The notes under the pieces were generated by a model. It was not told where the DNA came from. It was given only the letters and a program-made list of their open reading frames with translations, and made no database searches. Both the position numbers and the translations under genes were made by a program. From Microdochium bolleyi (lineage: Eukaryota; Ascomycota; Sordariomycetes; Xylariales; Microdochiaceae): DNA of 64,000 nucleotides. The stretch covers positions 62,001 to 126,000 of the forward strand of contig KQ964263.1 in assembly GCA_001566295.1 (NCBI GenBank), given 5' to 3'. This document shows, piece after piece, positions 53,438-63,586 of the stretch (position 1 is its first letter; each line of letters begins with the position of its first letter).

Positions 53438-56282
53438 GGTGCGCTTCTCCTTCTTTTTGTTATTTGTTTTCCAGCATAGCGTAGCGTACGTGATCCCCTT
53501 TGTTTTCAGACAGATGCATAGACTGATCCAGGATTTGGACCTTCTCCATTGACTCCCTTCCCACCTGTGTTCGGCTGACCTGCTGCACGACGTTCGCATC
53601 ACTGGTGCCATTCCTTTCAAAGTGACCTTGTTGGACTATGACACAGGCCATCAACGTTAGGATGAGACAGTGATCTGGGTATCCTTCACTGTCTGTGCCC
53701 TCCACACAACAGCCACCCGGCACGCATACCTCGGGCTTGAGACTTACAGGGACCGAATTTCCTATACACAGGTTAATGCAATCAACAGTGGATTACCGCA
53801 GAATGAACCCCCCGCATTACTATCCCTCAGGCCCGGCAAAGAGTCTGCCTTGCCCTTCTCACTCTGTCTCCACATGCGAAGCCTATGGGTAACAAAAGTC
53901 TCACTCTCGGTACCTGTACCCGTGAGCCATCCCGTGCATCTTCGTGGCCAGTGTGCGGCGGGTACAAGCGTATGATTGGCGCAAGCATACGATGAGCCCT
54001 GATGCCACCACGACTCTTGTCTTCATCGACCCATGGACCTGCCGTACACTAAGCTCTCAACATGGATTTAGAGCAGTGCCAAGCGCCCAGAGCATAATTT
54101 TGTGACGAGGGCCTTTACTTTCGTGGCAGGCTGGTTCATCACGAATAGGAACGGCAACCTCGAGTGCTATAGCTGGCTGTTCTACCAGCACCAGTGCCAG
54201 GCCTGGGTGCCTCAGCCCACTCCCGTTCCAACTCCAATTCCCACTCCGTCGTAGCGTGACCGACTGCGGCGACAGAGATGGCCGTACCTGAGGCTTATGG
54301 GTACTCAGGAACCTGCGCCGAAAGCCGAGAAGTAAGCGTGCGTTTGACAGAAGGCAGGCCTGTTGCAGTGGGGATCGCTGGTTGAGATTATCATGGGGCT
54401 GAGCAACTCCATCGCCTGTGACAGGAACATGAATGGATAGCTCTAGTGTGAGGTGGCTGTCGTACAGCCGACTTGCTCTACTCCACAACAGCTGATACAC
54501 AGCACTCGACAGCCATTGGATAAGCTGACGTGGCAAGCGCAAGTGTGACGTACTAAAGAGCAGCAGAGATACGTCCTACGTAGGACTATGCATATCTTGT
54601 TTGTCTAGGCATTCGTGCCAGAAGCGGACAGGCCACACGTTTCTGATTTGAACTGAGCACATTGATGGCTGAATACAGGGCACAACTGACATTGGCTGGG
54701 AGCGACAGAAGAGATTCACATGGTTTGGAAAAGTCTATGACGTCCTTGGAGAAGTGCTTCGGCCATGCAAGAAGGGGCTGTCAAGCTTCTGCGGCGACAT
54801 TGTGAGTGGAGAAGACTTCTTCACCGGCGGTGAAGTCAGAAGGCTGACAAGTACTGCTTGTAGATCCATAAGCGACGCCCAGCTGGTCATCGTTACCCAA
54901 AGGAGGTGCAGAATGCGAGCAGTCGGATTTCAGCCGAGTGTGAAAAGCAAGCAAAACTCAAGAATATGTAGCGAGGAAGGATGATCAGGTGCTAAATGAC
55001 GTGAACATTACTCCGGAACTGCACAAGGGGATGGGCTATTCTGCGTAACAAGACGGTCTTGGTGGACCGATCGGATGCAAGACAGGAGAGGAAAAGCACT
55101 GTTCACCAAGCCACATCGACGTGTTAGATCATGCTTGATGTCAGATTGTGCTTGATGAATCATGAAGAGAGCTATGGCATCGGGCTAGGCTTCTTCTGCG
55201 AGATCTGGGGTATGCATATCCAAGCGGAGCAGTCTGACGGGTGCGAGTAGGGCTGCATCTTGTGGAATGCTGAGCGGAGACTTTCGGCCCGTGTCAGAGG
55301 TGCAGCTTCCTCCGGCAAATTTGCAATCCGACCTTGCAATCCACGCAGTCTGGCAGCGACGGTCTCCTGATTCCCACGGAGAGAGGAGTACGAAGCTGTT
55401 GCTGGTCTCAAAACAACTCTTGCAGCGAAGTTGTGTGCCGTGGGTGTGTTGCCCTGGTCGACATCGCCTCAGGGCCACGGGTCGTGCTTCACAAGGGATC
55501 GGGCTTGCTCTTAGACGACAGTGATGACGTCCACGTCACGAGCACGCCATGTCCAGATGTAGATGTAGTAGGAACATTGCGTTCGTCTGATGCACAATTG
55601 GGGCTGGGAGTGAGGACGCAGGCACAAACAACGCGGCACAATTCACAGCCCTGCCCCTGATCGCCATACGGGAAGTCTCATGATGAGGGATGCGATTCCA
55701 GGTACCGTGGACGTGCCAGGCTGCATGTTCCAGCACTCAGGAACGCCAACTGGACGTCATGGACTTTGCTTTTGCGGAGTGCTCAGTGGTGTCGCGGAGG
55801 ATTTTCTCCACAAGCCCCAACCTTGACGACGCCGCCAAGACGGTCCCTGAGATTTTAGCGCCGCGATCCGAGCACGATCTTGGAGGCTCCGGGGCGGATC
55901 TGGGGAGCATTCCCTCCGCCGGCCATTGTCCAATCAGTCCCCCGGCACAGAGTCAATGACCGCTCCAACAATGCCGAGCTCACCCATGCTCGTACGCCAT
56001 CACGATGTCATCCTCGTGCGACAATGATTTTTGGAGGACAGTGTTCAGCTTCACAGCTGCAGGCTGGCAGCACAGACACCTGTATACCTGCAATTGGTCT
56101 GGGACTGCATAGCCAAACAAGTATCTTCCGACATTGCGAAACGCCTATATAAACCAAGCACTATTTCCTCCATCAGAACACCTCTTTCTCCTCATCATCA
56201 CAACAAAATATCCAAAGCATCTCAGCAACCAATCCAACCAAACAAACATCACCCAATTCTATCTTCACGATAACCCATCATC
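53438..56282. other. Long intergenic region, no gene recognised
   Basis: 2.85 kb between GT31 and the KGG-repeat gene. No frame carries recognisable motifs on either strand. The right end is the promoter of the KGG-repeat gene. Confidence 0.45.
56146..56153 (+). promoter_or_regulatory. TATA box of KGG-repeat gene
   Basis: TATATAAA 130 bp upstream of the ATG, followed by a long C/T- and A-rich leader (about 56175-56280) with no ATG upstream of the start except in the last bases. This is the strongest core promoter in the window and fits a highly inducible gene. Confidence 0.65.
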
Positions 56283-56726
56283 ATGTCTTCTTCCGGCACC
56301 TACAAGCCCACTGGTACGCACAATCCTGCACCCTCCCGACCGCCAGCACCTGGCCCCTGAACCTGTCTCCACCATAACTCTCCACTCCATCATCGTCAGC
56401 ACACCCTCTTGAGCACTTCCCATCGCCGAGATACTAACGCATTCCCCCTCCCCGCACCAACAGAGCACGACGGTCTCCGCGAGGACGGCCAGCCCGACAA
56501 GCGCGTCGGCACCGGCGAGTTCGCCCACGGCAAGGTCGACCCCCATGAGGCCGGCAAGCAGGGCGGCCGCACCGGCGGTGTCGGCAGCGCCGACAACGAC
56601 GACGACGACTCGGGCAACTCTGGCAGCCGCTCCGGCAACAGCGGCGGTAGCGGCAAGGGCGAGTTCGCTCACGGCAAGGTCGACCCCTCCGAGGCTGGCA
56701 AGAAGGGTGGCAAGACCTCCAACTAA
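56283..56726 (+). CDS. Small hydrophilic stress/conidiation-type protein with KGG-like repeats
   Basis: Exons 56283-56313 and 56464-56726; 97 residues. MSSSGTYKPT is spliced to EHDGLREDGQPDKRVGTGEF. Two copies of FAHGKVDPxEAGKxGG occur, one central and one at the C-terminus, separated by a Gly/Ser/Asp spacer. Very polar and probably disordered, without membrane helix or secretion signal. Repeats ending in GKKGGKT resemble the KGG motif of Con-10-type conidiation proteins and bacterial stress proteins. A desiccation or heat role is inferred from that resemblance and from the strong TATA promoter. Confidence 0.9.
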
Positions 56727-58942
56727 GAGGTCTGGGAGACTATTGGTTAATCTCTGGGTTCACCATCCCTGTATTAGTACTTTTGAAGCAACTCGCAGAA
56801 GCCAGAGCGTATGGACTTCTCGAGGCCTATGATGGTCATGATAATTACGAATACAACTCAAATGCCGAGAAATGAACTAGCCTATATTCACGCGTAGATT
56901 TCGTGAGATGTATGTATTACATATGACTAGTTATTCTTTGATGTGCGAGCAAACAGCTTAGACATCTGATTGTAAGGTTTTTGCGTGTGGCGCAGGCGCG
57001 TTGCTCGCTTTCTTCGTCAACCAACCTTCTGACCTGGGATTTGGCCGATTATTGATCTTGACTTCGGTTTTATAACTCGAGGCAGCGATTTTGATATGCT
57101 GTTTATGGCGTGATATTCCTATCGGCCGCACCATCTGCCGAACAATCACGACGACTTATCACAATGGCAGAGACAACCTGGCATCTGAGTCGTCAAACGC
57201 TGATCACGGGCCGTGCCCTTCCAAGCGACTCTCGTCGCTCAGTGCCCTATTTGACGTACATCGCTACATCCGGGAAAAAGCGCGCACATGGGACAGATTG
57301 TGGCGCCAGGCAGCCAGATTTCTAGCAATGTCCCCCTGAGGCTATTGGTGGAGCGGACGCCCACGCTGCACGATTGCTCCGCCTGGCGCATTATTGTTTT
57401 TCACGCATTTGCTGGGCCTAACATCCGTGTGAGTCCGTCTGTGGTGAATAGCGAGCAGCGAGCCTCTTACGCGAGGCCGAGACTTTTAGTGCGTGTTGGG
57501 AAGACTGGCTATGTGGTGATACTCCTTTTTTTGCGAGCTCGGAGTCAAACAGTCACTGATTGGACATACACGTAGTTGACATGTTCGATGGACAAGTTGG
57601 GGATTGCAAGGCTTGTACTACGGCTGCCGAAAGAGCTAGAGAAAGTGCTGTCCCTACGTGACCACTACTTGAGTCTGGGAATGAACGGATGTGCTGCATG
57701 GAGTTGCCCGAAGACGGTTGCGTTGGGATAACGTGGTAGTATCCGAGTTGAGGTCCAGCCTCCGCCGCTCAACTGGAAGGGATCGCCTTTGCGATGAAGG
57801 TGATGAACTGACAGTCAAACTTTGAGCAAAAGATAGTCCTAACAGGAGAGCTCCGGCGAGTAGACAGGGGATGCCATGTCTCAGTCCACAAGATGGCGCG
57901 CGCCAGGCAGCACAATTCCAGAGAACGGATACCTTGCGACGGAGCATCAGCAGTCTCCGCACGCGATGCATTGAGATTACAGTGACAAAGCAGCAAGCGC
58001 GGACACGGGCTCACTCGCCGGGCCAGCTCTCTCTTGCTCAGCTCGGTCTTGCGTCACGGGAATGCTGTTGGACTTTTCTTGGCACGCTGGTGAGATGATG
58101 ACAACCCGCTGTGGTTTTGTCGCGCTTGACGTATTGTCGAGCAATTCCTGGCCGATCCTGTAGCTCTCCGAGGAGAACGAGTGAATGCCTCGCGGTGGCT
58201 GATAACAGCCGATGCATCTCGACGCATTCCGTGAGTGTCTCGGTAGCTTCAACGTTTGCAGCAGCCACCAACAAGGGTTTGGCCAGACAGTTTGCAATGG
58301 TCACCATTCAGACAACTGCAATCGAAGCAATGCAGTAGCATCTTGTCCCGCAACCTCGGACTTGTGCCCCTGCAGACACATGGTGGCGATGCCAAGCCGG
58401 TAACATACTGGCTGCCATTCCCAGATGTGGATGCTGCGAAACCCTCAAACTCCAGGCAGCGATATTCGAGGCTCTCTGGTGGCTTGTTGGCCGTCCAACC
58501 GAGCCGCCGCCCCGACATCACTGGGGAGGGGTTCAGAATTCTCCAACCTCGATCAGATCAGACCATCTGGCTGCATAGTGCGCTGCCCAGAAAGGGCCCC
58601 ATGCGCAGCTGCACGCAGCAATATTTCCTATCTCGGCTAAAGTGAAGCCTAGACTGGAGCCGGTGCCCTTGTCTTCACCCACGTCCCGCCGTCGCCAGCA
58701 CAACGATGATGCAACGAGACAACCTGCGGGCCATGATCTCTCACACATATAACGGAATGCAACGACGGCCTCATCATCGTCAGTCCTACAGCACAACAGC
58801 TTAAAAACCAAGCCTTTCTCATATCCACCTCCTGTCACACGGCCGTAGCACTTACCGAGGCTACAAACAAATCTCAACCCTTCCTCCCGTTCCAGCCCAT
58901 CCGCAGTCCGGCAAGCGCTAGAAATAACCACAAACCGCAACC
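56727..58942. other. Long intergenic region, no gene recognised
   Basis: 2.2 kb. Short overlapping frames on both strands lack motifs. The last 150 bp are C/T-rich leader sequence of the next gene. Confidence 0.45.
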
Positions 58943-59521
58943 ATGCACATCAACACCATCTCCAACCGCGCCCCGAGCAACGGCACCTGCGTCACCGGCG
59001 GTGACTTCCCTGGCTACCCCGAGACCCGGCCGTGGGCCGGCAAGACTTACGTGTCGGTCGCCGGCAACGACACATCCTTCCCGGCCTTCAAGGAGTGCTG
59101 TGGCGCTTATCCCGCGCAGTACGTCTCGCCCTGCACGCTGTGGTGCGAGGTCGGCGACACGCCTTACTATGAGACCGCCGCGTGCTGGGACCGCCACGAC
59201 TTCCACCCGTACGCGGTCGACGGCGCGTCCAAGATCCCGGGCCGCGCCGGGGGTCTCAATGCTGGACAGATTGCGGGCATCGCGGTCGGCGCGGTCGGCG
59301 CGGCTGCGGCGATCGGCGGGCTCGTGTGGTGGTGCTGCCGCCGGAAGAGGAGGGCGGCGGCTGGCTACACGGGCAGCAGCGCTAGGACCGCAGCGATGAC
59401 GGAGAACGTGGCCGCTGGGGGTGTCAAGTATGGTACCGTGGCCAAGGCGGGCAACGACGAGAGCAAGTTGAGATACAGCAGCGACAGCTCGAGCCAGGTT
59501 GCTGGCGCTGGTAGAGTCTGA
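58943..59521 (+). CDS. Small Cys-containing single-pass membrane protein, unknown function
   Basis: Single exon, 192 residues. The first 105 residues hold spaced cysteines (TCVTGG, KECCGAYP, SPCTLWCEVG, AACWD), as in small extracellular disulphide domains. One membrane helix, IAGIAVGAVGAAAAIGGLVW, is followed by WCCRRKRR and a Ser/Ala-rich cytosolic tail. The positive cluster after the helix indicates N-out/C-in topology although no N-terminal signal peptide is visible. I recognise no family with confidence; uncharacterised fungal surface proteins have this plan. ATG context and coding-like third-position bias support it. Confidence 0.8.
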   Translation: MHINTISNRAPSNGTCVTGGDFPGYPETRPWAGKTYVSVAGNDTSFPAFKECCGAYPAQYVSPCTLWCEVGDTPYYETAACWDRHDFHPYAVDGASKIPGRAGGLNAGQIAGIAVGAVGAAAAIGGLVWWCCRRKRRAAAGYTGSSARTAAMTENVAAGGVKYGTVAKAGNDESKLRYSSDSSSQVAGAGRV

Positions 59522-60353
59522 GATTTCAGATCGTCCAAATTACGATGTCAATGACCTGAGGATGGCTTTATGTTTCGCAGCGATGAACTGGCTGAAGTGG
59601 GGAGGTTGTACGGAGGTCAGGCCTGCAGAGATTTCTATAGGATGATTGGGGCGACGGATCGAGTCTCCACGAAGTAGATTAATGGCTTTTAAATTTGATT
59701 TTCATTGTTGGCTTTACTAAATGTCGCATTGTTTGCAGCGTGCCCATCTAGACTTTGGCTCGCGCTGCTGCGCTCTGCCTGCCAGCTCGATTGGAGCAAG
59801 AATTGGTCCTATCTTTGATTGCCTGCCGGCCTGCTGGAACCCTCAAGCTGTATAAATAACTTGGCGGCAATCTTGTCCAAGCATGGGTTTATCTCATGCT
59901 TAGCCTGTTCCTCTCCGGCTTGTGTCCACCAAACGTGGACCAGCAGATGGGGGGCCAGTTGAATGTCTTTCACCACAACACTCCTGTCCGCACGGGGCTT
60001 CAAGTTGAGGTCTCACAGCATGCCATCAGTAGGATCGAGGTCTGGTCATGATTGTCGCGTCTGCTTTTGAGCTCCATGGGGTCCGTCGAGTTTTGATTGA
60101 CTACAGGTAAATAAGGCGCTACCCGCACCGCTTTCGCTTTGTAAGCCCCCTCAGCCAAGGGCGTGCGTGACAACTGAGTGACGTGTTGCTGCGGAGCTGT
60201 CTCCAAGTTCTGAGCCAGCTGCGGAGCATTCTCCCCGCAATAGTGACCATTCACATCCGCCCTCACTACTAGAAGCTGCTTCTTGCTATTCGTCCCACGC
60301 CTAGGCCCAGATGAAAAGCCAGGGCACACTAAGAACCAAGCCGTCGGCAATAT
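59522..60353. other. Intergenic, no gene recognised
   Basis: 832 bp, AT-rich near 59680-59720. It holds the 3' flank of the membrane protein and the promoter of the GFA gene. Confidence 0.45.
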
Positions 60354-61751
60354 ATGCCATCACGCAGAGTCCAGAAAATGGTGTCCCTATCTGGCGGCGA
60401 CACGTTACCGTCGCGGACCGTCGAGCTCGTGGCCGAGTGCCAGTGCAAGGCCAACCGCTTCAGCACTCGCGTCGCGCGCAGCCGGCTGCCGCTCGCCGCG
60501 ATCGTCTGCCACTGCAGCCTGTGCCGGTACCTGACGGGCGGCCTGTACACTTCCGTGACCGCCTGGCCGGACGGTGACAGCAGTCGGCCTGCAGAAAAGA
60601 AAGACGAGAATGCCCAAGCGACCAAGACACCGCCCGCCATCGCTCGCGAGGTCAGCGCCGCCGTCCAGGCCGGGCGACTCAGGACCCATCCCTTCTCGAC
60701 AAACTACAACGTCTTCTTCTGCAGCATGTGCTCGAGCCTGATGTTCTTCGACGGCACGGACGAGGGGAAGGAGACGTACGGCGTCTTCGCAGGGGTGCTC
60801 GACAACACCAGAGTTCCCACGCAGTCTGGTGGCGACGGCGACGGCACGGACCAAGAACGGAGCATGCCACTGCTGCACATTGCGCACAACAAGTTCCTCG
60901 CGGGAACGCTCGACGGCGGCGCGATGCCGTGGCTGCGGGACCCGAATTCGGCCGGTTCGTTGGAGCCGCCGCGGATGTGGATGGTCAACAGGGGCCAGAG
61001 CCAAGAGATCACCGAGGAGGAGGCGATGTTCAAGCTCTTCCGAAAAAAAGAGGAGAGGAAGCAGCAGCAGCAGTTGGGCGGCGGTGGTAGTGGTGGTGGG
61101 GAGGATAAGGTACAAGGTGGTCCGTTACCGCCGCTGCCGATCAAGTGCTTCTGCGGTGGCGTCCATCTGGTACTTCACAGCCCGCGGTCGGGCGGCGGAG
61201 AGACACGAAATAATGACCAGATCGACTCGGCCACGGGGAGGCGCAGGGTCATCACGTGTGCTTGCGAGTCGTGCCGGAAGGCTACTGCCGGATATCTCAC
61301 GCACTGGACGAGGGCGGAGCTTCAGGACGTTGCCTTTGTGGACGTTCCTAACAACAACGAAAACAAAACCAACAGTACCCGGCCGATATCGTCGTTCCCA
61401 TCAACACTGTCGGAACTGGCGGCTTCGGTGGAAGATCGAGCAGAGTCACCCGGTGGACCGACCACGCTCGTGCTGTACCGGAGCTCGGCTCATGTGCAGT
61501 GGTACTCCTGCGGCCGGTGCTCGGCGGCGGTGTTTTATGCACGCGACGACGAGCCCGGGCGGGTATGGATCGCAGCTGGATTGCTGAAAGGAGCAGGAGA
61601 GGACGATGGTGTGAGGCTCGAGAAGTATTTGTCGTGGGACTTCTCTCGAGCTGGTGTGGGCTTCGTGGAGGACTGCCGAGGCGAGTGGAGAGACAGGATA
61701 GTAGACAGGATGTTGCAGAGTGCCGAGGCGTGGGAGTATACTCGAGGTTGA
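60354..61751 (+). CDS. Protein with two GFA-type (CENP-V) zinc domains
   Basis: Single exon, 465 residues; an internal ATG at 60378 could also start it. GFA domains bind zinc through Cys and include glutathione-dependent formaldehyde-activating enzymes. Domain 1 (about 27-200): AECQCKAN, IVCHCSLCRYLTGG and FFCSMCSSLMFF. A hydrophilic linker with a short Gln run (KQQQQLGGGGSGGGE) follows. Domain 2 (about 262-400): IKCFCGGVHLVL, ITCACESCRKATAGYLTHW and WYSCGRCSAAVFY. Each domain keeps CxC, CxxC and a late CxxC, so both may bind zinc. The two-domain form recurs in filamentous fungi. Biochemical activity is not established. Confidence 0.92.
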   Translation: MPSRRVQKMVSLSGGDTLPSRTVELVAECQCKANRFSTRVARSRLPLAAIVCHCSLCRYLTGGLYTSVTAWPDGDSSRPAEKKDENAQATKTPPAIAREVSAAVQAGRLRTHPFSTNYNVFFCSMCSSLMFFDGTDEGKETYGVFAGVLDNTRVPTQSGGDGDGTDQERSMPLLHIAHNKFLAGTLDGGAMPWLRDPNSAGSLEPPRMWMVNRGQSQEITEEEAMFKLFRKKEERKQQQQLGGGGSGGGEDKVQGGPLPPLPIKCFCGGVHLVLHSPRSGGGETRNNDQIDSATGRRRVITCACESCRKATAGYLTHWTRAELQDVAFVDVPNNNENKTNSTRPISSFPSTLSELAASVEDRAESPGGPTTLVLYRSSAHVQWYSCGRCSAAVFYARDDEPGRVWIAAGLLKGAGEDDGVRLEKYLSWDFSRAGVGFVEDCRGEWRDRIVDRMLQSAEAWEYTRG

Positions 61752-61903
61752 TGACTTGGTACGGTGTGATAGAAGACGATTAAGCTCTGATGATGATTAT
61801 GCTTGGGGACAACTTTGATCTATGAGTGGTCTGGATTTCATATCGTCTAGACTCGTCTTTGCCAGCGATGGGGCCTCTCGGTCCGATCAACCTGTATCTT
61901 TTC

Positions 61904-62701
61904 TCAAGACAGATGCACTTTCAGGAAGTGCACCATATCGTCCAGCCCGTGCGGCGAGTTGAACCAGTGTCCACCCGCGGGATACTCCCGCCTCTCGACC
62001 GTTGCACCGAACGAAGTTAGTATCCTGCCCATTTCCCTCCCGTTCTCGACCAGGACGAGCGGATCGTCGATGCAGTGCTCTAACAAGACCGGCGTGTTTC
62101 TCAGGATAGCATCGTCATTGCCACTCACAACAGGCCCCCAGAGAACAGCCCGCATCTCCTCCAGCGAAGGCCGGCCAGCGAAGGGGCACCGGCACGAGAA
62201 GCCCAGGAACGCACCAAGCCTCGGCGCTGCAGCCGAGATGTTCAGGTTGAAAAGTACATGCGCTCCCGTCGCCGCGCCCATGCTGATGCCCGCGAGCACC
62301 ACCTTGTCCCACCTGCCCCCGAGCAGCGCCGCCTCGTCGGCCAGGATCTGCCTGATGGCGGGGATCACCTCCCGGAGGCCCTCGGCCTGCAAGCCTTCAT
62401 TGTCGGCAAAGTCGCGCACGTTCCAGACGTCGAACCACTGCGGCCAGGCCTCGCTGCCGCCGTTGGGGCTGCTGGCGACGCGGCGCACGGGCGCCTGCGG
62501 GAATACCCAGCGGAAAGTCGGAAAGTGGGTGAGTAGGGTCTGGTTGCTGGAGTCGCGCCACTGGGCGAGCAGCTGGGAGAAAGAGGGTGCGTTGTCGCCG
62601 CGGCCGTGGAGGAAGACGACCGTGTGCGTGTGCTGGTGCGGCGGGGAGGGGTTGGCGATGGTCGAGGGCGGAAGGGCCACTATTGCTGCGTGGCCGTCCA
62701 T
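61904..62701 (-). CDS. Alpha/beta hydrolase, acyl-protein thioesterase/phospholipase family
   Basis: Serine esterase of the phospholipase/carboxylesterase (APT1-like) group. Single exon, 265 residues from the ATG at 62701 (MDGHAAIVALPPS). HTVVFLHGRGDNAPSFSQLL is the oxyanion-side motif. AWPQWFDVWN resembles the lid segment, VVLAGISMGAATG contains the nucleophile Ser, CIDDPLV supplies the catalytic Asp, and YPAGGHWFNSP the His. No signal peptide or membrane helix, so cytosolic. Fungal paralogues of this type act on small esters or thioesters; the substrate is unknown. Convergent with the GFA gene (152 bp). Confidence 0.9.
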   Translation of the reverse strand: MDGHAAIVALPPSTIANPSPPHQHTHTVVFLHGRGDNAPSFSQLLAQWRDSSNQTLLTHFPTFRWVFPQAPVRRVASSPNGGSEAWPQWFDVWNVRDFADNEGLQAEGLREVIPAIRQILADEAALLGGRWDKVVLAGISMGAATGAHVLFNLNISAAAPRLGAFLGFSCRCPFAGRPSLEEMRAVLWGPVVSGNDDAILRNTPVLLEHCIDDPLVLVENGREMGRILTSFGATVERREYPAGGHWFNSPHGLDDMVHFLKVHLS

Positions 62702-63586
62702 GGAGGCGATGTGGTGGTGGTATTGGGGTTGGTACTTCAGGCAGAATACTCGAGCGCAGGGTTCACCAATCTCCACACCAATTGTTTATGCAGCAGGAGT
62801 CGTGTCGGTCTCACGGGTCTGGCTGAGTCGGTCCTGGCGCGGGGAATGCGATGGGCCTCCACTATGCGGTCTGCTCGGCGGCAGCGTGCGGCTAACCCTA
62901 CCAACACCGTTGGACATGATGGCCAGGCATGGCTGCATTGTTGTACGTGCTGCACTGCTCGGCATTGAACCTGTAAAGGAATCCAAAGCCTTGTCGACTG
63001 GGAGCGTCCAGGCAGGACTTTACTACAATGGGGCTGGGCTTCCATGATCCATGATCCCAGCAGACTTTGGCCAACTACTTTCATGTGTGTGCATGAGTCA
63101 GTACACCCGGACGGTGAGACGGCCGTGGAGAGAATTGTGCACAATGACCCGGCTTTTGTGCTTGCATTGCCAACGACATGACTGGACAAGACCTGCGCTG
63201 GAAGCTGGGCCAGCCGGAGATGCAGACCAGGGACCCCGGCGCTTCCTGCCCGGCGCTAAGAGCGAAGGCTTTCGTCGTGGCGTCCAGATTACTCCGGACC
63301 TTGGTGCACACAGCTAAAAGGTTTCGGGTCCGCCAGTGTCGCGCTCGGAACATGGCATAACTACTTTAGTACCCTGCCATGGCACCGGGAAACAGGACTC
63401 TCGGCAGCATCCTGCCCGGGCCGTGCTGCTCCTCGCATACAAAATCACGTATAAAGACTTGACAGGAACCGTCAAGCAGGAACCATTGCCCAACTTCTCT
63501 CTGCTCTCCACAGTAGACGAGCGACCAACACAACCCCGCCTCCAACCCGAACCACCACCCACGAAACTGACCTCGTCCCTATTTCA
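62702..63586. other. Divergent intergenic region before the P450
   Basis: 885 bp between the hydrolase start and the P450 start. TATAAAG at 63450-63456 is the P450 core promoter candidate. No gene recognised. Confidence 0.5.
63450..63456 (+). promoter_or_regulatory. TATA box of cytochrome P450 gene
   Basis: TATAAAG about 131 bp upstream of the ATG at 63587, followed by a pyrimidine-rich, A/C-rich leader. Confidence 0.55.

Noticed and set aside
52409..53620. 403-codon minus-strand frame rich in Arg, Val and Leu
   Set aside because: Antisense shadow of the GT31 gene, which has family motifs on the plus strand.
61959..63047. 362-codon plus-strand frame
   Set aside because: Antisense to the APT-like hydrolase; composition is Ser/Arg/Pro-rich with no family signature.
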